Positions 1 through 9,262 of a DNA stretch of 64,000 bases are shown here, piece after piece. Below the pieces are notes generated by a model that saw nothing but the letters and a program-made list of their open reading frames with translations, was not told the origin of the DNA and did not search any database. Source of the stretch: Helicobacter cinaedi CCUG 18818 = ATCC BAA-847 (GTDB lineage: Bacteria; Campylobacterota; Campylobacteria; Campylobacterales; Helicobacteraceae); NCBI RefSeq assembly GCF_000155475.1, contig NZ_DS990394.1, forward strand, positions 49,031 to 113,030, written 5' to 3'. Both the position numbers and the translations under genes were made by a program. Every line of letters begins with the position of its first letter. The first letter of the stretch is position 1.

Positions 1-1
1 G

Positions 2-280
2 GCTTGGGATAAGGCTTTTAAGGAAAAAGTGATTGAGAGGTTGTCGAGCGGAGAGAGAATACACGCCTCCATATATCCAGATATTGTTAGCAAGAGATGG
101 GTAGAACTTATCACTTCAGGAGAGATCAAGCTCATTGCCAATATAAATACCCCCGATACCTTGCGATATATTTGGACAAATATGGAGTGTGAATATGCAC
201 AGAGAGATGGCTATAAAGAGTTTTATAAAAAAGATGTTGAACCGTGCCTTAACAATAGCTCCTTTAGGATTGTTTCTTAA
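2..280 (+). CDS. C-terminal end of unknown protein (5' partial)
   Basis: The frame is open from the left edge to a TAA, giving 92 visible residues; the true start lies outside the window. A GTG at 29 is in frame but has no reason to be the start. The visible part is hydrophilic and mixed in charge, without membrane segments or a motif I recognise, and it ends in ...SSFRIVS. It runs in the same direction as the decayed helicase that follows after 118 bp, so both may belong to one accessory island. Function unknown. Confidence 0.45.
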   Translation, partial: AWDKAFKEKVIERLSSGERIHASIYPDIVSKRWVELITSGEIKLIANINTPDTLRYIWTNMECEYAQRDGYKEFYKKDVEPCLNNSSFRIVS

Positions 281-398
281 AATGTTGTGAGGATTAATTC
301 TTGTGTATAAAAGTGCTATATTATAACTAAAAGCAAGGTGATTTTTTTTGTGCTTTAAGTGAAAGTTTGCTATATTCCCGCCCTAATTTAAAAAAGGA
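281..398 (+). promoter_or_regulatory. Intergenic gap with candidate -10 elements
   Basis: This A+T-rich spacer holds TATATT/TATAAC-like hexamers near 323-330 and a second TATATT near 372, at a plausible distance before the ATG at 399. No clear -35 element is visible, which is common for Helicobacter sigma-70 promoters. Weak call. Confidence 0.3.
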
Positions 399-3300
399 AT
401 GTGGAATATGAGAGAGAATATAAAGGAGCTTTTTAGATACTATGATTACCTACTAAAGGTTGAGCATCTGTTTGATATTGATTTTGGAGCAAATTTGGAA
501 TGGCATAAATTTGAGAGCAAAAATGCCAACGACACATTTGTTTATCGACTAGACAAAGAGGGTTTTGATGAATTTGTGAGTGGAGTTAATAGGTTTATTG
601 ACAGTAAAAAGAAAAATGAGGATTTCGCATATAGTTTTGCGATTTTGGGTGGAAAAGCTCGGGATATTGAAAATGAAAATAACAAAAAGGAAAAATATTT
701 CCCGATTTTTGTAGCCCAGTTGGCAGATGTAGGTGATTTAGATATTGGTCTAGAGAACAAAAATCAAAAAGAATCTCAAAAGAAAAAAATCAAACATACC
801 TTATTAAATTTGGAGTTTCTTGTAGGAAATGGTGGGACATGTCCAATGGAAATGCCTTTTATATTTCTTTCTCCAAAAATTATTCAACACATAGATGATG
901 AACAAATTACCCAAAACACAGACAATGATGCTTTGTCTGCTCCTCAACTTCAGGATGGAGAAATAAGCGGTATCGAGAGAGGATATTGCCTTTAAAGACA
1001 TTTTAAGTAGCAGACTTGAAAACTTTTTGCAAAAAGTGGGCTAGATGCGGCTTGTGGGCAAGATTGGTATATCTGTATGTATAAAAGCTCATTTACTGCT
1101 GGATTGCGTAAAATTTATAAATATTTGCTTAAAGAAGAGAAAGACGAGAAAAGTAGGGATATTGGGCTGCTCGATGAGTATTTTAGTTTCAAATACCCAA
1201 AGACCCAAAAAAGCCTTTTTGGCATTAAGCAAGAACTTGAATATTATAAAGACATTTGGGAAGCCTAGATGCAAAATATCTCCTTATGCCATCACAAAGG
1301 ATAGCTGTTTATACCTTTTTGGATGAAAAACTCAATATTGCTCCGATTAATGGCGGACCCGGGACAGGAAAAACTTCTGTTTTGCGAGCAATGTTTGCCG
1401 ATTTTGTTGTAAAAACAGCAATGGATTCAGCAAATCGTTTTCTTAAGAATGGGCAAATCCCAAACACCGCCCCCTTCGTCTGTACATCAACAAACAATCA
1501 AGCTCTAATCAATATCAATGAGGGCGTTGCAAGTCAGTTTCCAGACAACGCCCTACACAACAACGGCGATTTGCTGTATGAAAGATGGATTTCCGACAAA
1601 GACCCAAAAGAGAAGCAGGAGATTCTTGACAACAAGTCCTTTTTGGTTCCAAACCTTAAGACCAAAATTGATGAGAAAAAAAGGTGTGGATAAAAGCAAT
1701 AAGTCTATCAATGATATTGTTAATGCGGCAAATAGAGTCAAAGACAATGAGACATACTATATAGAGAAATGCGAGACCTTTTTGGGCATAAAATACGAAA
1801 CCCATATTCCCATAGAATTTTATAAGATAGTATTTAAAAAGCTTTCTTGATAAGATTCGTGCAAACAAAGAGCGAATCTGTGCCGATTTTGACAAAGTAA
1901 CAGCAGATGAGTTGGAGCAGATTGAAAGCTTTGAACAAGAGATTCTTAAACTTGTAGATAATAATCAAAAACACGCATTGAATCTCCGCACATTTCTTAG
2001 AAAATTTAGGGAAAATCCAGCTAAGTTATCCCATTTTAATGGGTGGAAAACAAAACGCCACGAGATTGAGAAATCTATTAAAGATGATAGAGAAAAGATT
2101 ACCAAAAAAGCAAATAGGCTGGGAGAGCAGAATAGAGAGCTTACCAAAACGCTAAGGAAGCTTGAGATATAAAGACAAATTGCCCAAGACACTATTCCAA
2201 AAAATTCTTATTAAGCTTTGCTATTGTTTTATCCAAAAAATATGTATCCCAAAACTGGAAAAGAAAAAGGCTTTTAGAGAAGAGATTATAAACAAAATAG
2301 AGCAAGAACAAAGGGTGCTACAAAAGAAAATAGATACTCTAAAGCACATTGACAGAAAATTGGTTGAGCTCATTAAGCTCCACGAGGAGAACTGGCTCGG
2401 TAAATTTTCACCAGAAGCTCGAGCCAAGCTTGAGGCAATAAAAGACAAAAAAGGAGCAAACATTTTTTGATAAAGGCAATGGGTTTGCCAAGGCTTACAA
2501 AAATGCCATAGATGAGCTCAAGGAAAGAGAAAAACTCGATACAAAAGAAAGGGTTGAAAACTTTTATTACTCGTTACATATACTAGAAGGGCTATTTTTT
2601 GTAAAAGATAAACTTTCTGCAAACAGAGAATGTGAGTATGCGTTTTATTGTCCATGTTGCATTGATTCCAAAATGAATAAAAAGCAATCGGAAAAATCTA
2701 GCGAAGATTGTTTTGTATGCCATTCATGTGAGCACATGTTAGCTTTTGCAAATTTAAAAAGAAATTCTAAAACAGAGCAACTTACCGACAACGAGGATTT
2801 GCTTAGGAAATTGTTGCTAGATTCTGTGGTTGAATGCCCAGAGGGAGGATATTTTACTCTTGAAGCCACAGAGGACTTTCTAAATGTACAATATAGGGAC
2901 AAAAAGGAATATGCGGATATAGTCTCATCAAATCTGCTTCTTACACAAATATTTCCAATATTCCCTATCATTAGCGTTACATGTAATAGCTTTGGCTCTA
3001 TTATTAAACCACGAAGAGACTTTTTGAAGTATTTATTGGTGGATGAGGTTGGCACAATACCACCAAGCAAAGCTGTTGTTTTATATAGTGCAAAAAAGGC
3101 AATATTCTTTGGCGATACAAAGCAGCTAAAACCAGTGTTTAGCATTACTCACACAATGGAGCAAGATTTGTTGCGCCCATTTATCAAGAATGAAGACTTA
3201 CTTTGGCTGTGGAGATTATTTGGGCGATAAGCAATATAAAGCTAAAGAAGCAGATAATGGAGTGCGAACTGACGCTGGTTATGATAAGGAAAGGTTTGCA

Positions 3301-3954
3301 AATAATGTGATGCATATTGCAAACAATGCTGCCCCTCAAATTGTCTTGCCATATAACCCTAGCAAACTTAGGGGTGATATTTGGCTAAAAGAGCACTTTG
3401 GGTGTGGCAAGCCTATCGCAGATATTGCCAATAAGATGACTTACAATGAGGAAATGATTATCAAAACGCCACATGAGTGGTCTGTCATTTGGGTAGAAAA
3501 TGTTGGTGAAAAAAGAGGAACGAGCAATGAAGAAGAAATCAAACAGATTCGTGATTATCTTTTGAGAGAGCTTAATGAGCTTAGAAAAAGAGTTGGAGCA
3601 TCTCCTGATCTTGATAATGCTGATTTCTGCGAAAAACATATTGGCATCATTACGCCTTTTGCAGAGCAAGGCAGAAAAATAAAGGATGAATTTGAAAGTG
3701 ATAAGCGGCTCTCTCATATCAAAATAGGAACTGTCCACACTTTTCAGGGCAGTGAAAGGGACATTATCGTGTTTTCCACGGTTTATGGGAAAAATGCCGG
3801 AGATCCAAAAAACTTCTTTTTTAACAGAGGGGAAACGGACCTGCTTAATGTGGCAGTTACACGGACTAAGAAAGTTTTAATTATACTTGGCAACAAAAAT
3901 CTGTTAGGGCAGAATGGCTGCCACTCAAAGTATCTTTGCGATGCGGTCAAATAA
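399..3954 (+). pseudogene. Frameshifted SF1 (Dna2/UPF1-like) helicase
   Basis: The reading frame continues across the whole interval only if it is shifted about eight times, near 981, 1040, 1258, 1680 (A7 run), 1840 (A5 run), 2163, 2466 (T6 run) and 3225. Joined, it gives a protein of roughly 1,180 residues. Visible motifs are Walker A GPGTGKTS (1355-1378), a Cys-rich CPCC...CVCHSC segment (about 2653-2730), motif II VDEVGTIPPS (about 3040), motif III GDTKQLKP (about 3112), motif V TVHTFQGSERD (about 3733) and motif VI NVAVTRTKK (about 3847). A charged, probably coiled-coil stretch lies at about 1900-2450. The order matches superfamily-1B DNA/RNA helicases with an insert between motifs I and II. 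Every lesion is an indel and every helicase motif is intact, so decay is recent or the sequence is faulty here. The complete protein would probably be a nucleic-acid helicase of an accessory island. Confidence 0.85.
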
Positions 3955-4049
3955 TATTCTTTGTCGCTTTAATGGCAACAAAGCATCAATATTGCTTTGT
4001 TGAGCTAAAGAGAACTGTCAAAATAACAAGAAATATCATCACGCTTTTT

Positions 4050-4187
4050 TTAGGATGGAAAATTAGTCACTCCTCCTGTTACTCCCCCTCCAGCACCTCC
4101 AAGTGGTGTTTGAGCTTCTCCCTTTAAGAATCTTTCAAATTGTGTCAACCTATTTGGAGACATATTACCAAGCTCTCTTCTAGGCAT
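4050..4187 (-). CDS. Small Gly-rich ORF of unknown function
   Basis: A 45-codon ORF (ATG at 4187, TAA at 4050) lies in the gap between the helicase remnant and the glycosyltransferase genes. It begins MPRRELGNMSPNR and ends in a Gly/Val-rich tail with GGAGGGVTGGV. There is no signal peptide or membrane segment, and the ribosome-binding site (AAGTG just before ATG) is weak. It could be a remnant of a larger gene or a real small protein. No family recognised. Confidence 0.3.
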   Translation of the reverse strand: MPRRELGNMSPNRLTQFERFLKGEAQTPLGGAGGGVTGGVTNFPS

Positions 4188-4237
4188 CACTTTTTATTCT
4201 TGTGTTCTTTTATATAAAGATGCCAAGAAAATTGGCT

Positions 4238-5437
4238 TTATTCCCAGCACTTGCGTTTTATGCGAAAATCTTCAAGGATTACAGAGAGAATGTCCGTTAT
4301 GCTTGTGGCATTGAGCTTCTTTAGCTGCTCTCTTCCTTTTTGTGCAAGATCTGCTCGCAAATGCTGATTATCAAGAAGTAGCTTGATTTGTTGCGCTAGG
4401 TTTGTGGGGTCGCACAAATCGCATAGTAAAGCCGCATCGCCTACTTGCTCTTTTAAATCGGGTAGGTCAGAGTAGATTACTGGCACCCCTAAGCTAAAGG
4501 CTTCAAGTGGGGGGATATTGGTTGGTCCAAAATAAGTTGGCATAACTAATGCTAGAGATTGTGTATAGAGAGATTTAATTTCATTATTTGGTGCAAAGCC
4601 AATATAATGGACAAGGTCTTCAAGCCCCATTGCTTTAGCCATTTCAAGGATATATTCAAGGTTACCCCTATTAGACCCACTAAAAATAGCATTGATACAA
4701 ATTCCTTCATTTTTAAGAACCTGCAAGGCTTCTAATATGTAGATATGATTTTTATGCGACCAAAATTGCGCAGGATAGTAGATGTAGTCACCGGATATAT
4801 TGTATTTTTCTTTGATATTTATATTAGAGGGGATATTTTCATCTGTTGTATTGATAGATGGAGCAAAGTGGCAGGCATAGATTCTATGTGGTGAAGCGTT
4901 ATAGTAGGTTATGGCATTATGACGCCCATATTCAGAATCAGTGATAACAGCTACGGCTTTGTGGATAGCATTGCGATAGAGAAATTCTCTGTTGTTAAAC
5001 TCATTATTGTGATAAACTTCTGGAAATTCTACAAAATCTCTATGTGATAGATCCCAAATTGTAAAAATGAAATGGTGTTGAGACAGGCTAAGGCACTGAC
5101 TTGATGGAGTAAGAAAGTAGCAAATATCTATATTTTGTGCAAAAAGCACTTTTTCTAATGCGCTTAGTATTCTTATGCGATGTAGAAAATATTTAATTAT
5201 CGAATGCCTAATAAAAAGCTCTTTTATCCTAGATAATAACCCCCTGTGACAAAGGATGGATTCTATATTAAGAGTATGGAGTATTTGTTGATTTTGTTTG
5301 GAAAATACAATTGGTATGCAATCAAAATTACAATTATGATAAATCTCTTTTAGCACACTCAAAGGCTGCTGGAAGCCACCGCCAACAGTTAGCTCTCCCT
5401 CAAATACACAGGCAACCCGCAGCTTTTTGCCAATCAT
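4238..5437 (-). CDS. GT4-family glycosyltransferase
   Basis: This is a 399-residue GT-B fold enzyme. The N-terminal half carries a Gly-rich loop near residue 20 (GGGFQQPLSVL). The C-terminal half holds YYPAQFWSHKNH (about residue 220), the nucleotide-sugar region GFAPNNEIKSLY, and the family signature PTNIPPLEAFSLGVPV (about residue 315), equivalent to the GT4 EX7E site with a variant first position. It probably transfers a sugar to a lipopolysaccharide or other surface glycan at the cytoplasmic membrane; donor and acceptor cannot be read from sequence. Its ATG overlaps the TGA that the upstream glycosyltransferase would reach if its poly-G tract were 12 (or 9) long, so its translation may be switchable. 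Confidence 0.85.
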   Translation of the reverse strand: MIGKKLRVACVFEGELTVGGGFQQPLSVLKEIYHNCNFDCIPIVFSKQNQQILHTLNIESILCHRGLLSRIKELFIRHSIIKYFLHRIRILSALEKVLFAQNIDICYFLTPSSQCLSLSQHHFIFTIWDLSHRDFVEFPEVYHNNEFNNREFLYRNAIHKAVAVITDSEYGRHNAITYYNASPHRIYACHFAPSINTTDENIPSNINIKEKYNISGDYIYYPAQFWSHKNHIYILEALQVLKNEGICINAIFSGSNRGNLEYILEMAKAMGLEDLVHYIGFAPNNEIKSLYTQSLALVMPTYFGPTNIPPLEAFSLGVPVIYSDLPDLKEQVGDAALLCDLCDPTNLAQQIKLLLDNQHLRADLAQKGREQLKKLNATSITDILSVILEDFRIKRKCWE

Positions 5438-5510
5438 GCCGCATTTCCCAAGTGATCATAGGAGAAGTTGCAATGATAACTCTCGCTTACAAAAGATAGG
5501 GTATCGGCGA

Positions 5511-6659
5511 TTATTGGTTTATATTGCCCCCCCCCCCTAGAGCATTTTCTATACGCCTCATAAGTTCATCTTTACAAGTTTCAAATGATAAAAATTTGTC
5601 AAAAAAATCGAGGCAATTTTGTCTATACTCTTCTTTTTTGAAGCTTGTTAGGTTAATCGATCGCAAATCAGTCGTCCCAATACCAAGTTTGTATTGCTGT
5701 GTGAGCTTGGCAAGATATGATGGGTAGATAGCTAAAACAGGCAAGCCGTGCTGTAAATAAGTGTTGAATTTGCCAGACGATAAGCCAATATAGCCAATGT
5801 TTTTACCGCGATATACATCCATAAAATCTGGATAATAACATACTAGCCCCAAATCAGCACTATATAAAAGCTTGGAAAAGTCGTGATAAGTAGGAAGATG
5901 GATTTCAGAGTAATACACTTTCTTTAACTCAAAATTCGGCTTACTTTTAGCTATGCCCGGGTGTTTAAAATGTATAACAAATACCCAATCATCTGGAAGC
6001 ATAGATTCTAGGATATAAAACAATGCCGGAAATCCGCTCCAGCCATCAATCCCTCCAGCATAAAGCAAAATCTTCTTATCCCTAGAAATATGCAAACGAT
6101 CGTGCAAAAAGTATGTGTTTGGGTGGGGCTTTGCTATTCCAGCAGCCACAGGCATAAGCATAACTTTCTCTTTAGGAATATGGTTTTGCTCACACAAATG
6201 CACTCTGCACAGCTCATCTTGCACTATAGCAAACGATATGTTTTGACACGCTTTTCGCTCTTTTTGCTTAAACTTAGCACTTGTCTCATCTTCAAAAAAT
6301 ATCTCATACGAAAGCAACGCATAAGGTGTTTTGGTCATTTTAGAGAGGATAGAGGCTTGGATGATAGATTCTCTATCCACACCTATGATAAGGTCATACT
6401 TTCTCCTACCAAAAAGGTAAATATTAAGAAAAATATAACGCAGTATATTGGAGTCAAGGTATTTAAATAATCTTCTCCAGCCACGGAAGTAGTAAATGAT
6501 ATGGCGACCAAACTCATCATTATGTTTATTTTTTCCACCCTTGTAGGCTATCGTGAGAATGGTTACTTTATAAGATTTTCTTAAAAATTCAACCATTTCA
6601 TAGAAATTATGGTTGTCATAAATATTGCCATCTGGATGAATAATGAGCAGGGATTTCAT
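5511..6659 (-). CDS. GT-B glycosyltransferase with 3' poly-G tract
   Basis: The start is ATG at 6659 (MKSLLIIHPDGN...), which overlaps the TGA of the upstream methyltransferase in an ATGA junction; a longer reading from TTG at 6677 is less likely. The protein has about 382 residues, with a two-domain glycosyltransferase layout: DLIIGVDRES near residue 95, LLYAGGIDGWSG near 205 and a late GLPVLAIYP segment near 325. The reading frame ends in a G11 tract (5527-5537 on the plus strand) and stops nine codons later. A 12-G tract would add about 25 residues and end in a TGA overlapping the next gene's ATG. It belongs to the surface-glycan island. Sugar specificity unknown. Confidence 0.8.
   Translation of the reverse strand: MKSLLIIHPDGNIYDNHNFYEMVEFLRKSYKVTILTIAYKGGKNKHNDEFGRHIIYYFRGWRRLFKYLDSNILRYIFLNIYLFGRRKYDLIIGVDRESIIQASILSKMTKTPYALLSYEIFFEDETSAKFKQKERKACQNISFAIVQDELCRVHLCEQNHIPKEKVMLMPVAAGIAKPHPNTYFLHDRLHISRDKKILLYAGGIDGWSGFPALFYILESMLPDDWVFVIHFKHPGIAKSKPNFELKKVYYSEIHLPTYHDFSKLLYSADLGLVCYYPDFMDVYRGKNIGYIGLSSGKFNTYLQHGLPVLAIYPSYLAKLTQQYKLGIGTTDLRSINLTSFKKEEYRQNCLDFFDKFLSFETCKDELMRRIENALGGGGNINQ
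5527..5537. repeat. Poly-C tract (C11), candidate phase-variation site
   Basis: Eleven C in a row on the plus strand, G11 in the coding strand of the glycosyltransferase ending at 5511. The current length gives an early stop. A 12-G length opens the frame to an ATGA overlap with the next gene, and a 10-G length stops after a few codons. Confidence 0.9.
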
Positions 6660-7405
6660 TCTGGTTTTCTTAAGCAATATCCCCCCCCCCAGCTGTTAAA
6701 ATTAAGCTTTTTCCCGCTAAGAAATTCTTCGCTAGATTCTAGTTTAAAGCCACTTCGCCTTGCCAAAAGATCAATCTCCGGGGTAAAAAAATAACGCATC
6801 TTGTGAGTTTCATTGAATGTTTGCGTGAGCTTGTTTGGTGTATTTATGATGATTTCATAATTGACATCAACGATATTTTCATCAGGGTGTAAAGTAGGTT
6901 CAGCCAAACGCACAATAGAGACCCGCCCATCACTTACACGCTTGATTCTCACACTTGGCTTCTCGTGTAGAACAGCAGGACCATACCAGCAGTCAAATAA
7001 AAACACTCCTTTGGGCTTAAGGTGTTTAAAAATATTGGCAAATGAAGCACATAAAGATTCGTTACTGCATTGATAGCTCATAACGTGAAAGAATGAGATG
7101 ATGGCATCAAATTTTTCATCTAGGGTAAAGTCTGTGATATTTGCCACTTTGAAAGGAATTTGTGGATATTTTTTTTGTGCTATGTCAATCATTGATGAAG
7201 ATAAGTCTAAGCCACACATATCATAACCATACTTCGCAAGAATAGAAGTGTATTTCCCACTCCCACACCCAAGCTCTAGAATCCTTTGAGCCTTTGGGGC
7301 AAATCGCTGGATCAAATTGTGGATATAGGCAGCTTCTTTTTCATAATCTTTGTCATTATAAAGCAGATCATAATACCTAGCGTACTCTTGATTAAACGAA
7401 CCCAT
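6656..7405 (-). CDS. Class I SAM-dependent methyltransferase
   Basis: About 249 residues from ATG at 7405 (MGSFNQEYARYYDLLY), chosen over an upstream in-frame ATG because GGGAAAG precedes it. The SAM-binding motif I is ILELGCGSGKYTSILA (about residue 42), followed by the acidic residue in CGLDLSSSMI and a motif near IISFFHVMSY. This is the Methyltransf_25/11 fold. In a glycan island it most likely methylates a sugar or its precursor. A G10 tract lies 7-10 codons before its TGA, which overlaps the start of the next glycosyltransferase. One more G would remove the stop and join the two proteins in frame. Confidence 0.85.
   Translation of the reverse strand: MGSFNQEYARYYDLLYNDKDYEKEAAYIHNLIQRFAPKAQRILELGCGSGKYTSILAKYGYDMCGLDLSSSMIDIAQKKYPQIPFKVANITDFTLDEKFDAIISFFHVMSYQCSNESLCASFANIFKHLKPKGVFLFDCWYGPAVLHEKPSVRIKRVSDGRVSIVRLAEPTLHPDENIVDVNYEIIINTPNKLTQTFNETHKMRYFFTPEIDLLARRSGFKLESSEEFLSGKKLNFNSWGGGYCLRKPE
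6681..6690. repeat. Poly-C tract (C10), candidate phase-variation site
   Basis: Ten C on the plus strand, G10 in the methyltransferase coding strand near its 3' end. At 10 the gene ends in TGA overlapping the next ATG. At 9 it stops about 15 bases earlier. At 11 it reads straight into the following glycosyltransferase. Confidence 0.9.
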
Positions 7406-7467
7406 AAAACTTTCCCTTTGTGTTTGCAACCAACTTTTACGGAATACTAACACAAAAGATTAACAAA

Positions 7468-8358
7468 TTAGCCTATCTGAACAAACTCCATATTTTCTAT
7501 AAGCTTGAAACGCTCTTGATGTGGCATTCTAAACTTTCTAAGCTCATAGAAGTTTTCTTGATACTCCAATCCTTTAATATTGTCTAGAAATGATTGCTCA
7601 AATCTATCCATCTTGACAAAAAACGCATTAACCCCACGACTATCGCAAGTGATGAATTTATATCCATACTTACTTAAAAGCCTTTTCCACGCTTCTATTG
7701 AAACACCATAGTAAAGCATTGTTGGATGGGCGAGAGAATAAGAGAAGTCATCACGATATTTGATTGTTATGGATTTATCTGCTCCATAGGTTGAGTTATA
7801 TTCTGCCACAATGTATAGATGGGCTAAAGCCAGAATCTAAAAATAACTTCATCATATAATAATCATTCCCATCAATATCAATACAAAACACGTCCATATC
7901 TTTATAAAGACACATTTCAAGGAGTTCGTGGATATTGTTTTTGTCAATAAATTTCTCTACGACTTCTACGCCTAGGCTAAAGAGATTTGAGAGGTGGATT
8001 CCCCCCCCCCTTCTATAATCTCACTTTCTTCCAGCATATAGAATCCGTGCCCTCCAAAGGCGAGCAATATCACATCACCTTGCTCAAGTATGGAGCTTTT
8101 AAGATAGTTTTGCTTATCATCATAAAAATCCACACGCACCTTGCCACTTTTGATAAATAGCACTTCTTTTGTGTAGAGCACTTCTCTAGGCACAGCATTA
8201 TGTATATGTGGCGGGATAAGATAGTCCTTGGGGCGTTTCATATAGGCCAGTTGCTGTGAAAAATCATTGGGAGTGAAAAACTCTATCCCATCTTTATGAA
8301 AATTATGCCTAATGATAATTGATAGGATTTAATCATTGTGTGTGATATGTTGCAACAT
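7468..8358 (-). pseudogene. Broken cupin / FkbM-like methyltransferase chimera
   Basis: Two gene parts meet at a G10 tract. The 5' part encodes a cupin-like protein (PPHIHNAVPREVLYTKEVLF, then GKVRVDFYDD and GDVILLAFGGHGF), open from about 8330. Its well-placed ATG at 8358 (GAAGGATTGC before it) meets an in-frame TAA after nine codons. The 3' part resembles the C-terminal half of FkbM-like methyltransferases (CIDIDGNDYY, then after a one-base shift near 7810 VAEYNSTYG and GVNAFFVKMD). At 10 G the cupin frame stops at 7972; at 11 G it would run into the methyltransferase frame. The usual end of the cupin and the usual start of the methyltransferase are both missing, so a deletion or recombination at a poly-G tract is likely. 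Confidence 0.7.
8001..8010. repeat. Poly-C tract (C10) at a gene junction
   Basis: Ten C on the plus strand at the boundary between a truncated cupin frame and a truncated methyltransferase frame. It may be both a slippage site and the scar of recombination between two poly-G genes. Confidence 0.9.
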
Positions 8359-8403
8359 TGCAATCCTTCATAAATCAGTAAATTCATATTTTGAAAAGGG
8401 CGT

Positions 8404-8432
8404 ATTCTAACATTAAATATTTATGAAATCAA
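8404..8432 (-). promoter_or_regulatory. Candidate sigma-70 promoter of the glycan island
   Basis: On the minus strand TTGATT (8432-8427) and TAGAAT (8409-8404) are separated by 17 bases, with TG just before the -10 element. Transcription would start near 8397 and read through 8358 towards 4238. The -35 element overlaps the 3' end of the neighbouring TauE-like gene. Confidence 0.5.
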
Positions 8433-9227
8433 GAAAAAATACCCAAGTGATTTATAGACTTCATAACAACCAAAGATTATCATACCAAACGCACCGAGGC
8501 GTAAAAAGAGAAGGCGTTTGTTTTGCAGGGCTGCACTTAAGATTCCAAGTGTGAATAGTGGCGGAATGGTTGTAGCTCCAAAAAGAATCATTACAATCGC
8601 TCCATTTAGCCCATTCCCAGCGATTGTAGCTGTAAGTAAAAAATAATACACAATGCCACAAGGCAGTAAGCCATTGAGCAAACCGAGTATGTATATACGC
8701 CAAAGTGAAGGCTTAAGTAAAAAAGGACGAGTGAGAGTAATGAGCTTTTGCAGGGGCTTTGGCGTGAGAGAGCTAAAAAGGGCATTAAGCCTAGTAAAAT
8801 TAAAGCTAGAAAGTCCAAAAAGCACAAGCAAGATTCCCACTATAAGTAAGATAATAGCCTTAATCTGCTCGTTTAAGCTAAGAAAATGTCCTAAACTTCC
8901 AGCGATAAAACCAAGTGTGGCGTAAGTAGTGATTTTGCCAATGTGATAGCTTAGGTGCAGGGGGATTTGAGTGAAAAATTGCGTGAATAGTGATGAGAAT
9001 TTAGAATCTTGTAAATTTTGCCCTTGTGTCTGTATAGTGGCATTTAAGGAATCTTTGCTAGATTCTAAAGAGTGAGTTTTAGCGTTCTTATGGGTTTTAT
9101 GGGGGGTTCTATGGGCTTGATACAAGCTTGTATAAGCTACCACAATGCCCCCACACATTCCCACGCAATGCCCTAAAGAAGCAAAAAAAGCAATGCTTAA
9201 AAGCGTGGCAATTTCTATATGCTCCAT
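8421..9227 (-). CDS. TauE/SafE-type (UreH-domain) membrane protein
   Basis: A 268-residue polytopic inner-membrane protein with about six hydrophobic segments. Conserved paired-Cys motifs lie in the first and a later segment (GHCVGMCGG near residue 20, NGLLPCGIVYY near 190), as in the COG2836 proteins often linked to metal or cytochrome oxidase assembly. A hydrophilic loop at about 38-85, rich in H/T/K/S, contains copies of the AGATTCT motif. A role in metal or thiol handling is family-level inference; the substrate is unknown. It is followed by the glycan island and preceded by prs in the same direction. Confidence 0.75.
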   Translation of the reverse strand: MEHIEIATLLSIAFFASLGHCVGMCGGIVVAYTSLYQAHRTPHKTHKNAKTHSLESSKDSLNATIQTQGQNLQDSKFSSLFTQFFTQIPLHLSYHIGKITTYATLGFIAGSLGHFLSLNEQIKAIILLIVGILLVLFGLSSFNFTRLNALFSSLTPKPLQKLITLTRPFLLKPSLWRIYILGLLNGLLPCGIVYYFLLTATIAGNGLNGAIVMILFGATTIPPLFTLGILSAALQNKRLLFLRLGAFGMIIFGCYEVYKSLGYFFLIS

Positions 9228-9262
9228 TGATAGAATCCTGCACTTGAGCTTAGAATCTAGCC

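Noticed and set aside
3936-4127. 63-codon plus-strand ORF after the helicase remnant
   Set aside because: It overlaps the helicase end in another frame, has no ribosome-binding site and its composition is not protein-like; the opposite-strand small ORF is the better candidate.
7468-7809. A stand-alone 113-residue protein starting at GTG 7809
   Set aside because: It lacks a ribosome-binding site, and the preceding frame encodes the missing middle of the same methyltransferase-like domain, so it is the tail of a frameshifted gene.
5527-8010. Poly-C tracts as plain assembly errors
   Set aside because: Exact lengths could be misread, but all of the window's long C/G tracts fall in glycan genes or their junctions, and shifted frames give sensible extensions or fusions. 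Random error would not do this.
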